Assembly: GCA_964473255.1 (NCBI GenBank) | Contig: CAYYOT010000010.1 | Location: forward strand, 1 to 64,000 | Direction: 5' to 3' | Origin: Kuafuiihalomonas sp964473255 | Lineage (GTDB): Bacteria; Myxococcota; Kuafuiibacteriia; Kuafuiibacteriales; Kuafuiibacteriaceae | DNA: 64,000 nt | Shown here: positions 26,768-34,619 of the stretch, one piece after another | How the letters are laid out: each line of letters begins with the position of its first letter | Numbering within the stretch: the first letter of the stretch is position 1 | Notes under the pieces: generated by a model | The model's input: the letters and a program-made list of their open reading frames with translations, nothing else | Database searches by the model: none | What the model was told of the DNA's origin: nothing | Made by a program: the position numbers and the translations under genes

Positions 26768-27697
26768 GTGGGGTCCAGGACCCTCGTGATCATCAACCCG
26801 GTCGCCGGAGGAGGCGCCACGGGACGGCGGTGGCCCGAGCTTCGCCGGTCGTTGGAGAGCGTACTCGACGACTGGGACCACGGTTTCACGCTGCAGGCTC
26901 GGGACGCCACTCGGATGGTGCGACAAGCCGTCGAAGACGGCTACGATCACATCGTCCTGGTCGGTGGTGACGGCACGGCGAACGAAGGGGCGACCGGCAT
27001 GTTGGAACTCATCGAGGAGGGCGCGACCGACCTTCCCGAGCTGTCGCTGGTGCGTTTCGGCACCGGCGGAGACTTTGCCCGCCATCTGGAGCTTCCGGGA
27101 CGCCTCCCGGAAGCGGTGGCTCATTTGCGACACAGGGTGGTCCGAGAGTTCGACCTCGGCCGGATCGAGTTCGAGCAGGACGACGGAACGAGAGGAAGGC
27201 GGGCCTTCATCAACATCGCGAGCTTCGGGATGTCCGGCGTGGTGGTTCGCGAAGTCAACGCGTCGAAGAAGCGGCTCAAGGGCGCTTCGTTCTTCCTGGG
27301 CATGAGCCGCTCGCTCCTAACCTATCGACGAGCGTCGGTGGTGGTCCGCGTGGACGGCGAACAATTCTTTCGGGGCAAGATGGTGACGGTCGCCGTGGCC
27401 AACGGCACCCACTTCGGCGGGGGCATGCACATCGCTCGTGGCGCCCGCTCGGACGATGGTCTGTTCCGTATCGTCGTCCAGCAGCGAGCAGGCCTATCCG
27501 AAGTTCTCCGGATCCCGGATCTGTACTCGGGGGAGATCGCCGACTGGCAGACCGTTGCGGTCGGCGACGGCCGGGTGGTGGAAGCGGAAGCCACGGACGA
27601 CACCGAGGTACTGCTCGACGTCGACGGCGAGAGTGTCGGCCGGCTTCCCGCTCGTTTCGAAGTCCTTCCCCGCGCCTTGCGTCTGCGCGTGCCGTAG
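26768..27697 (+). CDS. Diacylglycerol/lipid kinase family protein (YegS/BmrU-like)
   Basis: A 309-residue kinase of the diacylglycerol kinase catalytic family, which phosphorylates diacylglycerol or related lipids with ATP. The nucleotide-binding signature V-G-G-D-G-T-A-N-E lies near 64-72, preceded by I-I-N-P-V-A-G-G-G near the N-terminus, and a C-terminal D-D-G-L-F motif followed by a beta-rich domain completes the fold. The GTG start directly abuts the TAG of the iron-sulfur gene, which supports a three-gene operon with the double flavoprotein. The lipid substrate is not known. Confidence 0.88.
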   Translation: MGSRTLVIINPVAGGGATGRRWPELRRSLESVLDDWDHGFTLQARDATRMVRQAVEDGYDHIVLVGGDGTANEGATGMLELIEEGATDLPELSLVRFGTGGDFARHLELPGRLPEAVAHLRHRVVREFDLGRIEFEQDDGTRGRRAFINIASFGMSGVVVREVNASKKRLKGASFFLGMSRSLLTYRRASVVVRVDGEQFFRGKMVTVAVANGTHFGGGMHIARGARSDDGLFRIVVQQRAGLSEVLRIPDLYSGEIADWQTVAVGDGRVVEAEATDDTEVLLDVDGESVGRLPARFEVLPRALRLRVP

Positions 27698-27754
27698 GCC
27701 CCATCGTCTCTGTTCCGCGACGGACACGCGAAGGTCACGTTGACGCCACGGGTC

Positions 27755-28864
27755 ATGGTCAACCTCCGGCTGTCGGTCAGCGCCGAGTCGCCCGTGAACA
27801 TCGATTTTCATCACGCCGTCACCTACCTCGTAGCCCGGATCGCGGGCTTCGACGATCCGTCGGCGCGCATCATCAGTCACTCCGCCCAGTACGTGGATGA
27901 CGCGACCGACGAGGGTCTCGTCATGTTCGACAACGGGGCGATGTACCGCCGGCTCGCGACCGCTCACCGTGCGCTCGACTACAAGAACTTCGCGAGCCTG
28001 GCTAACCGCTTGGTATGGATCCCGTTCCACTTCCTTCCCGGCAACGCCGGTCTCGAGGCCGACCAGGACCCGGAAGGCAAGTTCATTCGCAAGCTGGTGA
28101 CCAAGCCGGACAGCCCGGTGGCGCGTGCCGTGTTCAGAGAAGTGATCCTCGACCAGGACCGTCCCTATCACCTGCATCGGCTGGGAATCGTCTCCCACGT
28201 CTACGTCGACACCTGGGCCCACCAGGGCTTCGCCGGCGTGAATCACCGCGTAAACATGGTTCGCGACGTGCAGAAGGAAGGTCGCGTCGACGAGCGCTTT
28301 CAGAAGAAGGTCATGCGCTTCTTTCAGGGCTGGGTCCATCAGCGCGTTCCGCCGATCGGACACGGCGCGGCGCTCAGCTACCCGGACCGGCCGTACCTGA
28401 AGTGGTCGTACGTGAACGGTCTCGACGAAACGGTCATCCGCGACAATCCATCAGATTTCGTGGAGGCGGCCGACGCGCTTTGCCGGAGCTATCGCCGGTA
28501 CTTGGCCAAGGACCCCGGGGCTCGGGTGGATGGTCTCACCGCGGACATGAGGGGTGAGCTCCTGCGGCGTTTTTCGACCTTCGACGAGGCCGACGAGAGA
28601 GTGCGGCACCGCAAGTGGCTCGATGGCTTGGCCCGCGACGAGTTCGGGATCGGCCCCGTCGACCTCGAGTACATCGCGAAGGGCCCAGGCTCATGGCGCG
28701 CCACGGCTCTCGAGTATCCGAATCCTGATACGAAGGATCGACGGTTTCCCTATAGCGATGACTTTCTCTTCTCCGATTGGAAGCTCTTTCACGACGCAGC
28801 GAAGGCGCATCGCCGGTCGGTCGTGGACGATGTCCTTCCCAGCTTCGGTATCTGCGTCGCTTGA
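27755..28864 (+). CDS. DUF6765-like protein with a zinc phospholipase C-like motif
   Basis: A 369-residue soluble protein. The segment N-I-D-F-H-H-A-V-T-Y, followed by H-S-A-Q-Y-V-D-D-A-T, matches what I recall of the DUF6765 family. A later H-L-H-R-L-G-I-V-S-H-V-Y-V-D-T-W-A-H-Q-G-F segment (about 143-163) looks like the His/Asp metal-binding pattern of zinc-dependent phospholipase C-like proteins, so hydrolase activity is possible but unproven. The ATG at 27755 is given; the family usually begins right at N-I-D-F-H-H, so a GTG at 27794 may be the true start. It lies 57 bases after the lipid kinase and ends five bases from the convergent PilZ gene. Confidence 0.75.
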   Translation: MVNLRLSVSAESPVNIDFHHAVTYLVARIAGFDDPSARIISHSAQYVDDATDEGLVMFDNGAMYRRLATAHRALDYKNFASLANRLVWIPFHFLPGNAGLEADQDPEGKFIRKLVTKPDSPVARAVFREVILDQDRPYHLHRLGIVSHVYVDTWAHQGFAGVNHRVNMVRDVQKEGRVDERFQKKVMRFFQGWVHQRVPPIGHGAALSYPDRPYLKWSYVNGLDETVIRDNPSDFVEAADALCRSYRRYLAKDPGARVDGLTADMRGELLRRFSTFDEADERVRHRKWLDGLARDEFGIGPVDLEYIAKGPGSWRATALEYPNPDTKDRRFPYSDDFLFSDWKLFHDAAKAHRRSVVDDVLPSFGICVA

Positions 28865-28868
28865 GATC

Positions 28869-30236
28869 TCAGTCGCTGGAAGCGAACAGCGAGGCCTCCC
28901 CGCAGGCGGGGCAGTCCGCATCGATCCGTACCGGTGCCTTCGTCATCAGGACCTTCGAGGCGGCTTCGCGAAGCGCGGGATAGAGGTCCCGCGTGCCGGC
29001 CGGAGCGGTCGGAGACTCGCGCCAGTGCCGGGCGAGTTGGAACAGCGCGGCGATGGGCACCTGGCGGCCTTCGAGTTCGGCTTGGCGTCTAGCAAGCCGG
29101 TCGTCATCCAACGGGCCAACGGTTTCGATGAGCTCGTTGTCATACCGGTCATAAAAGACGCGGCGGGTGGCGACGAACGCCAGGGGTTCGGGAAGGTCGC
29201 GGGCCGACGCGGCTCCGAGGAACGTGCCACACGCCGTGCAGCGCAGATTGAGTGCCTCGAGAAGCGAGTCGAGCGAGGATGCGGCCGTAGGGAGGTCGGC
29301 GATCGTCTCATAGCCTTCGTCGTCCATCCCCGATTCGAGCTCGTCGAAGCTGTGCTCGTCGCCGCTTCCGTCGGCGACTTCGATGTCCAGGGACAAGTCG
29401 CCGGTTTCGGAGTCGACCTCGAAGCCGAAGGGAATGTCGTCATCTTCGATGTCCTCGGTTTCGTCGGCCTCGGAAGCCGTGACCTCGTCGGGAAGGTCGT
29501 CGGGTAGGACGTTCGGGATCTCGTTCGGGATCGTGGCTCGCCCTGGGTCGACCTTCAGGTCCATGGTCTCACTGGGCCTGCCGGTCTTCACGAAGTCGTA
29601 GAAGCGCGACGATAGCTTCTCAGTCACCTTCTCTAGGTCGAGCTCCATCGACTTGGTCGGCTGCGCAGCGACCCTGCGCACCGTGGCTTCGATCAGGAAC
29701 TCTCGCTCCGATTCGGGGTGGATGATGATCAGGCCGACGCTGGAGCCCACGGACCGGAGCAACGGCGTGTTCATTTGGACGTGTCCGCTCCGGACGTTCT
29801 TTTCGAAGAAGTCCACCATGCGGTCCACGTCGCGTAGCTTGATGAGGAAAGTCGCGCTGTTCTCCGGCAGACTGGACGAAACGTCGCGCGGTTCGGCGTC
29901 GGCGGCCCCGGCGAGCTGCCCCACGAACCGGTCCCATCGGCTCTTGGCCTGAGCGGACAGGGCGAAGAACTGGATACCGACGCCGCGATGGGATCCCGAC
30001 TCGTCGCGGCGCGAGACGAACGCGGTTGCTTCCATCTCGCCCTCGGGCAGCTCGACTTTGAGCTTGATGAGAAACCGCTCCCTCGGCGGCTCCTCGGTCA
30101 GAAGGAACATGCCGTGACGGCTGACGTCGGAGCTGGTGGTCACCCAGGCCCGACGACCCATCACCACGTGCACCGGCAGTTCGCACGGAAAGCGCCGACT
30201 ACGGCGCTGCTCTTTGCGCGGCCCAGCGGCGGTCAC
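28869..30236 (-). CDS. PilZ-domain protein with C-terminal zinc-ribbon-like Cys pairs
   Basis: A 455-residue regulator-like protein. The N-terminus has the c-di-GMP binding pattern of PilZ domains: R-R-S-R-R-F (about 11-16) and, about 30 residues later, S-D-V-S-R-H-G-M. A second possible beta-barrel region lies near 120-230, followed by a very acidic linker (about 270-340). The last part holds two widely spaced Cys pairs, C-T-A-C and C-P-A-C (the latter about ten residues from the end), which could bind zinc. No catalytic domain is visible. A GTG at 30236 is chosen because the PilZ domain starts right after it and no ATG lies close by. Confidence 0.7.
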   Translation of the reverse strand: MTAAGPRKEQRRSRRFPCELPVHVVMGRRAWVTTSSDVSRHGMFLLTEEPPRERFLIKLKVELPEGEMEATAFVSRRDESGSHRGVGIQFFALSAQAKSRWDRFVGQLAGAADAEPRDVSSSLPENSATFLIKLRDVDRMVDFFEKNVRSGHVQMNTPLLRSVGSSVGLIIIHPESEREFLIEATVRRVAAQPTKSMELDLEKVTEKLSSRFYDFVKTGRPSETMDLKVDPGRATIPNEIPNVLPDDLPDEVTASEADETEDIEDDDIPFGFEVDSETGDLSLDIEVADGSGDEHSFDELESGMDDEGYETIADLPTAASSLDSLLEALNLRCTACGTFLGAASARDLPEPLAFVATRRVFYDRYDNELIETVGPLDDDRLARRQAELEGRQVPIAALFQLARHWRESPTAPAGTRDLYPALREAASKVLMTKAPVRIDADCPACGEASLFASSD

Positions 30237-30466
30237 GGCGCGGGGTGGAGTCTGGACGAAAACCAGGACCGAAGAAACCGGAAAGGTCCGGGATCTTCCT
30301 GATAGAAATCGGTCGATTTGAGTGCGGTCATTTTGCCGCGATTCGAGCCGCAAAGGGCTCCTCTCCCGGACGGTGACTGGCCTTCTGGACAAGAGGCCGA
30401 ACGGTTTCAACGTCTTTACCAGGAGGGGGATTGTCGGGGCGCGTCGCGATACCGATACGTGTCCCC

Positions 30467-30742
30467 ATGGACCAGAAGCCAAAAATCACGCGTCGAAGGA
30501 ATCTAGAGCCTGGGAAAGCCCGCACCTGTTCACAGCAAGTGAAGGTATCGGCCGAAGACCGCGAGCGGATCGCCCAGCTCGCGCGCCGGGAGGGGCTGAC
30601 GCCTTCGAGCTGGTGTTACCGGGTCATCATGGCGGCGGTCGAGGCGAAGAGGCAGGAGCTCAAGAAGCCGGAGCCCGACCTGCGCCTCGTGCGGGTCGAA
30701 GACGCTCGCGACGAGGAGTCCAGCGAGCTGGTCCGCGCCTGA
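30467..30742 (+). CDS. Small ribbon-helix-helix-like protein
   Basis: A 91-residue basic protein. After a polar N-terminus comes C-S-Q-Q-V-K-V-S-A-E-D-R-E-R-I-A-Q-L-A-R-R-E-G-L-T-P-S-S-W, a strand followed by two helices as in RHH DNA-binding proteins, then a Lys/Glu/Arg-rich tail. It may be a transcription regulator; partners are unknown. A strong AGGAGG lies at 30421-30426, close to a TTG at 30431 in the same frame, so a start there (12 residues longer) is a fair alternative to the ATG at 30467. Confidence 0.6.
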   Translation: MDQKPKITRRRNLEPGKARTCSQQVKVSAEDRERIAQLARREGLTPSSWCYRVIMAAVEAKRQELKKPEPDLRLVRVEDARDEESSELVRA

Positions 30743-30811
30743 GCCCCGCCGAACGAAAGGCGCGGTCGAGACGATTGTCCCTCGCTCCGGTCTCGCTCAG
30801 GCTGGCCGAGC

Positions 30812-31174
30812 GTGGAGGTGACCTCGTCGACGCCCCTCGACCGGGCCCGGGTCCTGGTCGTCCTGGCCTGCGCCATTGTCCTCGGTCCACGTCTCCTGCC
30901 GGCGATGGTGAGCCTCTGGCCGTGCGCGAGATCCGACGCCGTCTGCCAGTGGGATCGGGGACGCAAAGCCGATCTGAACCACGTCCAAGGCAGAGACCTT
31001 GCCCGTCTTCGTGAAGTCGACCCCGCCTGGGCCGAACGATTCCTCCGTGAGCGGGCGCGCTCGGGTCCGTTCAGGGACTGGGCCCAAGTGGAGGCGGCCG
31101 GCGGTCCCGGGACCCGGTCTCTCCTGCAACCGTACTTTCACATTCACTCGCCGATGCAGGGTCGGTCCGGCTGA
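30812..31174 (+). CDS. Small membrane-anchored ComEA-like helix-hairpin-helix protein
   Basis: A 120-residue protein with one hydrophobic segment (about 12-33) and a short C-terminal domain reading A-D-L-N-H-V-Q-G-R-D-L-A-R-L-R-E-V-D-P-A followed by F-L-R-E-R-A-R-S-G-P-F-R-D-W. This resembles the helix-hairpin-helix unit of ComEA-type DNA-binding proteins (L-N-x-A-x-x-x-x-L-x-x-L ... G-x-F). The usual Gly residues of the hairpin are partly missing (E-V-D-P-A where L-P-G-I-G is typical), so DNA binding is uncertain. Start is a GTG at 30812; a second GTG lies two codons on. Confidence 0.55.
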   Translation: MEVTSSTPLDRARVLVVLACAIVLGPRLLPAMVSLWPCARSDAVCQWDRGRKADLNHVQGRDLARLREVDPAWAERFLRERARSGPFRDWAQVEAAGGPGTRSLLQPYFHIHSPMQGRSG

Positions 31175-31209
31175 TTCAGAACCGCGGCCGGGCATGAACT
31201 TCGGCCCGA

Positions 31210-31282
31210 TGGAGAAGATGGGACTTGAACCCACGACCTCTGCATTGCGAACGCAGCGCTCTCCCAGCTGAGCTACTCCCCC
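31210..31282 (-). tRNA. tRNA-Ala (anticodon CGC)
   Basis: The minus strand folds into a full cloverleaf of 73 bases. The acceptor stem is GGGGGAG paired with CTTCTCC, including a G3-U70 pair, the identity element of alanine tRNAs. The D arm contains AGCTCAGCTGGGAGAGC, the anticodon loop TTCGCAA gives anticodon CGC (reads GCG), and the T loop is GTTCAAG. The discriminator is A. The CCA end is not encoded. Confidence 0.95.
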
Positions 31283-31299
31283 GGAAAATGGCTCGTGGA

Positions 31300-31327
31300 G
31301 TTATCGCGGGCCATGCCGTTAGGGCAA
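31300..31327 (-). promoter_or_regulatory. Possible promoter for tRNA-Ala
   Basis: Reading the minus strand, TTGCCC (31322-31327) and GATAAC (31300-31305) are separated by 16 bases, and the tRNA begins about 18 bases further on. The match to the -35/-10 consensus is partial. Position relative to the tRNA is the main argument. Confidence 0.25.
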
Positions 31328-31382
31328 GGAGATTCCTCGGGAAATTTGCTCTTGCGCCTTGAATGGTGCTAGTCCAGCTCCG

Positions 31383-33740
31383 ATGTCGTCGGGGTCCTCC
31401 GGTCCTTCGAATCCGCCGGGAGAGCCCTCCATTGCGGAGCTGGAGCTGCGGTTTGCCGAGCAGCCGGGGTCGGAAGCTTTTCTCGCGCTGTGCGAGGCCT
31501 ACCTGGCGCAGGGGCGGGCCATGGAGGCCATGGTGGTCTGCAAGAAGGGGATCAAAGCGAACCCCGAGCTGATGGCTGGTCAGCTGCTGTTGGTCCGCAT
31601 CCTGGTTGCCCAAAAGAAGTTCGCGCGAGCGCGAACGGAGATCGACCGCATCATCGCGGCCAACGAGACGCGGGCGGACCCGTATTTCGTGCGGGCTCAG
31701 CTCGCCTTCGACATGGGCGAAAACGAGGCCGGCATCGCTGATCTCCGCGCCACTCTCGATCGCAATCCCCGCCACCAAGCGGCGGGTCGCCTTTGGCAGC
31801 AGTTGGGGATGGCCGCCCCCGCCTCCGGCTCGGCCCCGCTGAGTCGACCGAGCGTGCCCACGTCGGGATTCGGCGGACCGTCGGCGCCGCCCGGAGCCCC
31901 TTCCTCGCCGGCGTCGGTCTCGGTCGGGCCCGCTCCATCTCCGTCGACGACCGGCGGCGCAGCGTTCCCTCCGGGACTGCCTCCCGGCGTTGGTCATCCT
32001 GCCGCGTTTCCGGGCACGCCGTCCTCCGGGACGGCGCCCACGCCGAGCTCCGCCGCGTTCGGACAGGGCTACGCACCCACCGCTCCGTATCAGCCGACGC
32101 CACCGCGCCGAAGGCTCGCCGGCGAAGACGAACTCGAAGCGCTCGCTCTGGAGGTGGCCAACGAACGCCCGAAGAGGGGTCGACCGCTCGTGACCTTGCT
32201 GCTCCTGGTCGGACTCGTGGTGTTCGGAGGTGCGTTCGTCGCCTGGAGGGTCCTGGAGAAGAACCGCATCGAAGCGATCGACAAGCTGATGCGTTCGGCT
32301 TCGACCTGGTTCGACCAGGACAAGTATCGCAGCTATCAGAAGGCGGCGCAGGCCTACGAAGACGTCATCGACGACTACGACGCGAACCATGGTCCGGCGC
32401 TCTCTCGGTGGGCGCACACCTACGCCATCCTGTGGGGCGAGCACGGCGAACGCGACCTGGAGACGCAGCTTCGCGCGACCCTGGACAAGGCGCGGGCCGA
32501 AGCCCCCGAAGATGGTCACACCGTGGCGGCGCAGGGTCTGTACACCCTGTACGCCGCGCCCGACCGTGCAGCCGGCGCCCGAACGGCGCTCGAGGCGCTC
32601 GAGGTCCACGCCAGCGGCCGTCGGGACCGCGCGGCCCCGCCCGACGACTCCGACATAACGTTGGGGATCGCGCTCTTGTACGCCGGCGAATACGAGGCGG
32701 CCTTCAAGACCATGCAAGAGGCTCGGGCCTATCTCACGTCCAGCGTTCGGGCGAAGATATGGTTGGGCCGTGCTGCGCACCGGGCCGGTCACCTGAGCGA
32801 GTCCCAGATCGCTTTTCAAGACGCGCTCAAAGACGAGCCCAAGCACCCGGGAGCTCTGCTCGGTCTGGTGCAGGTTCAGCTCGAACGCGGACGTTTGGAC
32901 CGCGCGGCGCAGGAGCTCGTTCGCTTCGAAGACATTCAGAAGGAAGCGCCCAAAGATATTTCGACCAAGGACCAAGCCCTGGCCTACTACGCGCGAAGCG
33001 AGCTGGCGCGGTCCGCCGGCGAGGAAGCGGAGGCCAACGCGGCTTACCAGTTCGCCGTGAAGCTCGATCCGACGAACGCAGACTTCCCTTTTGGTCTGGG
33101 ACGATGGCTGCTCGAGGCCCAGCGGCCGGCGGAAGCCAGAGAGTATCTCTCGCAGGCAGCCACCCTGGAGCCGGATCGGTACGGGATCCTGGTCGAGCTC
33201 GCCGAGGCCGAGATGTTCGGGCGGAAGTTCGAGGCTGCGGCGAAGCACATCGAGGATGCGCTGGCCAAGAACCCGCGGTTCGTCCCGGCGAAGCTGGCCA
33301 AGGCGCGGTTGATGCGACGAACGCGGCAAGCGGACACCGAGGCGTATCTCGACAAGATTCTCGAGGATCACCCGACCGCTGCCATCGAAGTGAAGCTCGA
33401 ACTGGGGCGCCTCTTTCGCCAGCAGGAGCGTTTCGACGAGGCCCAGAAGATCCTGGAGGACGCGATCCAGGCGATGGGCTCGGCGCCACGACCGATTCAA
33501 GCCGACGTCCTCCTCTCGTACGGCCGGATGATGGAGGACCGAGGGGAGATGGGCGTAGCGCTCGGCAGTTATGAGAAAGCCGGCGAGCTCGGCAAGCTCG
33601 AAAGCTGGTACCGACTGGCGGCCGCCGCGCGTCGCGAGGGCGACGCGTCACGACTGCAGAAGGGCTGTGAACGGTACCTGAGCGCAGGCACGAACCTGCG
33701 CTACTCGAAGAACGCGAAGGCGATCTGCTCTCCGCGATAG
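31383..33740 (+). CDS. Large TPR-repeat membrane protein
   Basis: A 785-residue protein. The N-terminal part (about 15-140) has TPR-type helices (A-F-L-A-L-C-E-A-Y-L-A-Q-G-R, then A-D-P-Y-F-V-R-A-Q-L-A-F-D-M-G). A Pro/Gly/Ser-rich linker follows (about 143-240), then one membrane segment, L-V-T-L-L-L-L-V-G-L-V-V-F-G-G-A-F (about 270-287), and a long C-terminal array of TPR-like repeats. The topology suggests a cytoplasmic TPR domain and linker with the large array outside the membrane, or the reverse. Function unknown; TPR arrays usually serve as binding scaffolds. The ATG at 31383 is preferred to an in-frame TTG at 31359. Confidence 0.8.
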   Translation: MSSGSSGPSNPPGEPSIAELELRFAEQPGSEAFLALCEAYLAQGRAMEAMVVCKKGIKANPELMAGQLLLVRILVAQKKFARARTEIDRIIAANETRADPYFVRAQLAFDMGENEAGIADLRATLDRNPRHQAAGRLWQQLGMAAPASGSAPLSRPSVPTSGFGGPSAPPGAPSSPASVSVGPAPSPSTTGGAAFPPGLPPGVGHPAAFPGTPSSGTAPTPSSAAFGQGYAPTAPYQPTPPRRRLAGEDELEALALEVANERPKRGRPLVTLLLLVGLVVFGGAFVAWRVLEKNRIEAIDKLMRSASTWFDQDKYRSYQKAAQAYEDVIDDYDANHGPALSRWAHTYAILWGEHGERDLETQLRATLDKARAEAPEDGHTVAAQGLYTLYAAPDRAAGARTALEALEVHASGRRDRAAPPDDSDITLGIALLYAGEYEAAFKTMQEARAYLTSSVRAKIWLGRAAHRAGHLSESQIAFQDALKDEPKHPGALLGLVQVQLERGRLDRAAQELVRFEDIQKEAPKDISTKDQALAYYARSELARSAGEEAEANAAYQFAVKLDPTNADFPFGLGRWLLEAQRPAEAREYLSQAATLEPDRYGILVELAEAEMFGRKFEAAAKHIEDALAKNPRFVPAKLAKARLMRRTRQADTEAYLDKILEDHPTAAIEVKLELGRLFRQQERFDEAQKILEDAIQAMGSAPRPIQADVLLSYGRMMEDRGEMGVALGSYEKAGELGKLESWYRLAAAARREGDASRLQKGCERYLSAGTNLRYSKNAKAICSPR

Positions 33741-33746
33741 CTCACG

Positions 33747-34079
33747 TCAGCCGAGGGCGCGGTCGAGCATGCCCTTGATGTGTTCCTTGCCGACGGCGCC
33801 GACGACCTGGTCGACGACCTGACCCCCTTTGAACACGAGGAGCGTGGGGATGCTCATCACGCCGTACTCCTGGGCCACACGCTGGTGGTCATCGATGTTC
33901 ACTTTGCCCACCTTCGCCTTGCCCGCGTACTCGCCAGCCAACTGGTCGACCGAGGGAGCGATCATCTGACACGGGGCGCACCACGGGGCCCAGAAGTCGA
34001 CCAGGACGGGCTGATCGGACTTGAGCACCTCGGTTTCAAAGGTGCTGTCTTCGAAGTGTTTGACGTTGGGATTGGCCAT
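33747..34079 (-). CDS. trxA: Thioredoxin
   Basis: A general cytoplasmic disulfide reductase. The 110-residue protein has the canonical length and the active site W-C-A-P-C at 33-37, instead of the common W-C-G-P-C. The cis-Pro segment S-I-P-T-L-L-V-F lies near 78-85, and the conserved V-D-F-W-A-P stretch precedes the active site. The stop is six bases from the convergent TPR gene. The 225 bases upstream, shared with the divergent heme operon, probably hold promoters for both, though none is clear-cut. Confidence 0.95.
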   Translation of the reverse strand: MANPNVKHFEDSTFETEVLKSDQPVLVDFWAPWCAPCQMIAPSVDQLAGEYAGKAKVGKVNIDDHQRVAQEYGVMSIPTLLVFKGGQVVDQVVGAVGKEHIKGMLDRALG

Positions 34080-34304
34080 ATTGGGGTCTTCCTCCGCGCT
34101 CGTGCAGTAGAACGCTCCGCGCTACCTACCGATTCCTAGACACCGGTTCAAGCCGAGACTGACCGCCGGCTTCGGCGGATTGGCCAGCGCCGGTGATGCA
34201 CCCTGCGGCGTGGTCGACTGCACGGCGTGCGAACCGTCGTACGGAGCGTAGATGGCCCCTGTTCTTTACTTTTGGGGTGCCAAGGCCAACTGTACGAGCC
34301 ATCG

Positions 34305-34619
34305 ATGAGCGCGCTCGCCGCCCGAATCTTCATCGCGCAAGAGACGCTCGAGGCTTGGCTCGACGCGGGGACCGCCAGCTTGGATGCCGAGGTCATTTAT
34401 CTGGCCTCGCTCGGCCAGAGCTACGCGATGGAGCCGGCCGTGCGGTTCCTCGACACCATCCCCGAGGGTGAGTCGAGTCGGATGCTCTCCCGTGTGCTCA
34501 GCGAATCGCGGCTCGAGGCTGCCGGCGGCGAGCTCCTCGGGGACTCCGTGATCTTCGGCGACCAGGGTTTCAGCGTTGAAACCGGCTATATCGCCGAGCT
34601 CCGGGAGTCCGGGGGATGA
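34305..34619 (+). CDS. Small conserved-looking protein at the head of the heme operon
   Basis: A 104-residue protein, soluble, with no Cys and no membrane segment. The text S-A-L-A-A-R-I-F-I-A-Q-E-T-L-E-A-W-L-D-A-G begins just after the start, and G-D-S-V-I-F-G-D-Q-G-F-S-V-E near the end suggests a small mixed alpha/beta fold. I do not recognise a named family. Its stop overlaps the ATG of the ccsA/hemX-like gene by four bases (ATGA), so it is translated together with the tetrapyrrole genes and may assist them. The frame is open upstream to 34227. Confidence 0.6.
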   Translation: MSALAARIFIAQETLEAWLDAGTASLDAEVIYLASLGQSYAMEPAVRFLDTIPEGESSRMLSRVLSESRLEAAGGELLGDSVIFGDQGFSVETGYIAELRESGG

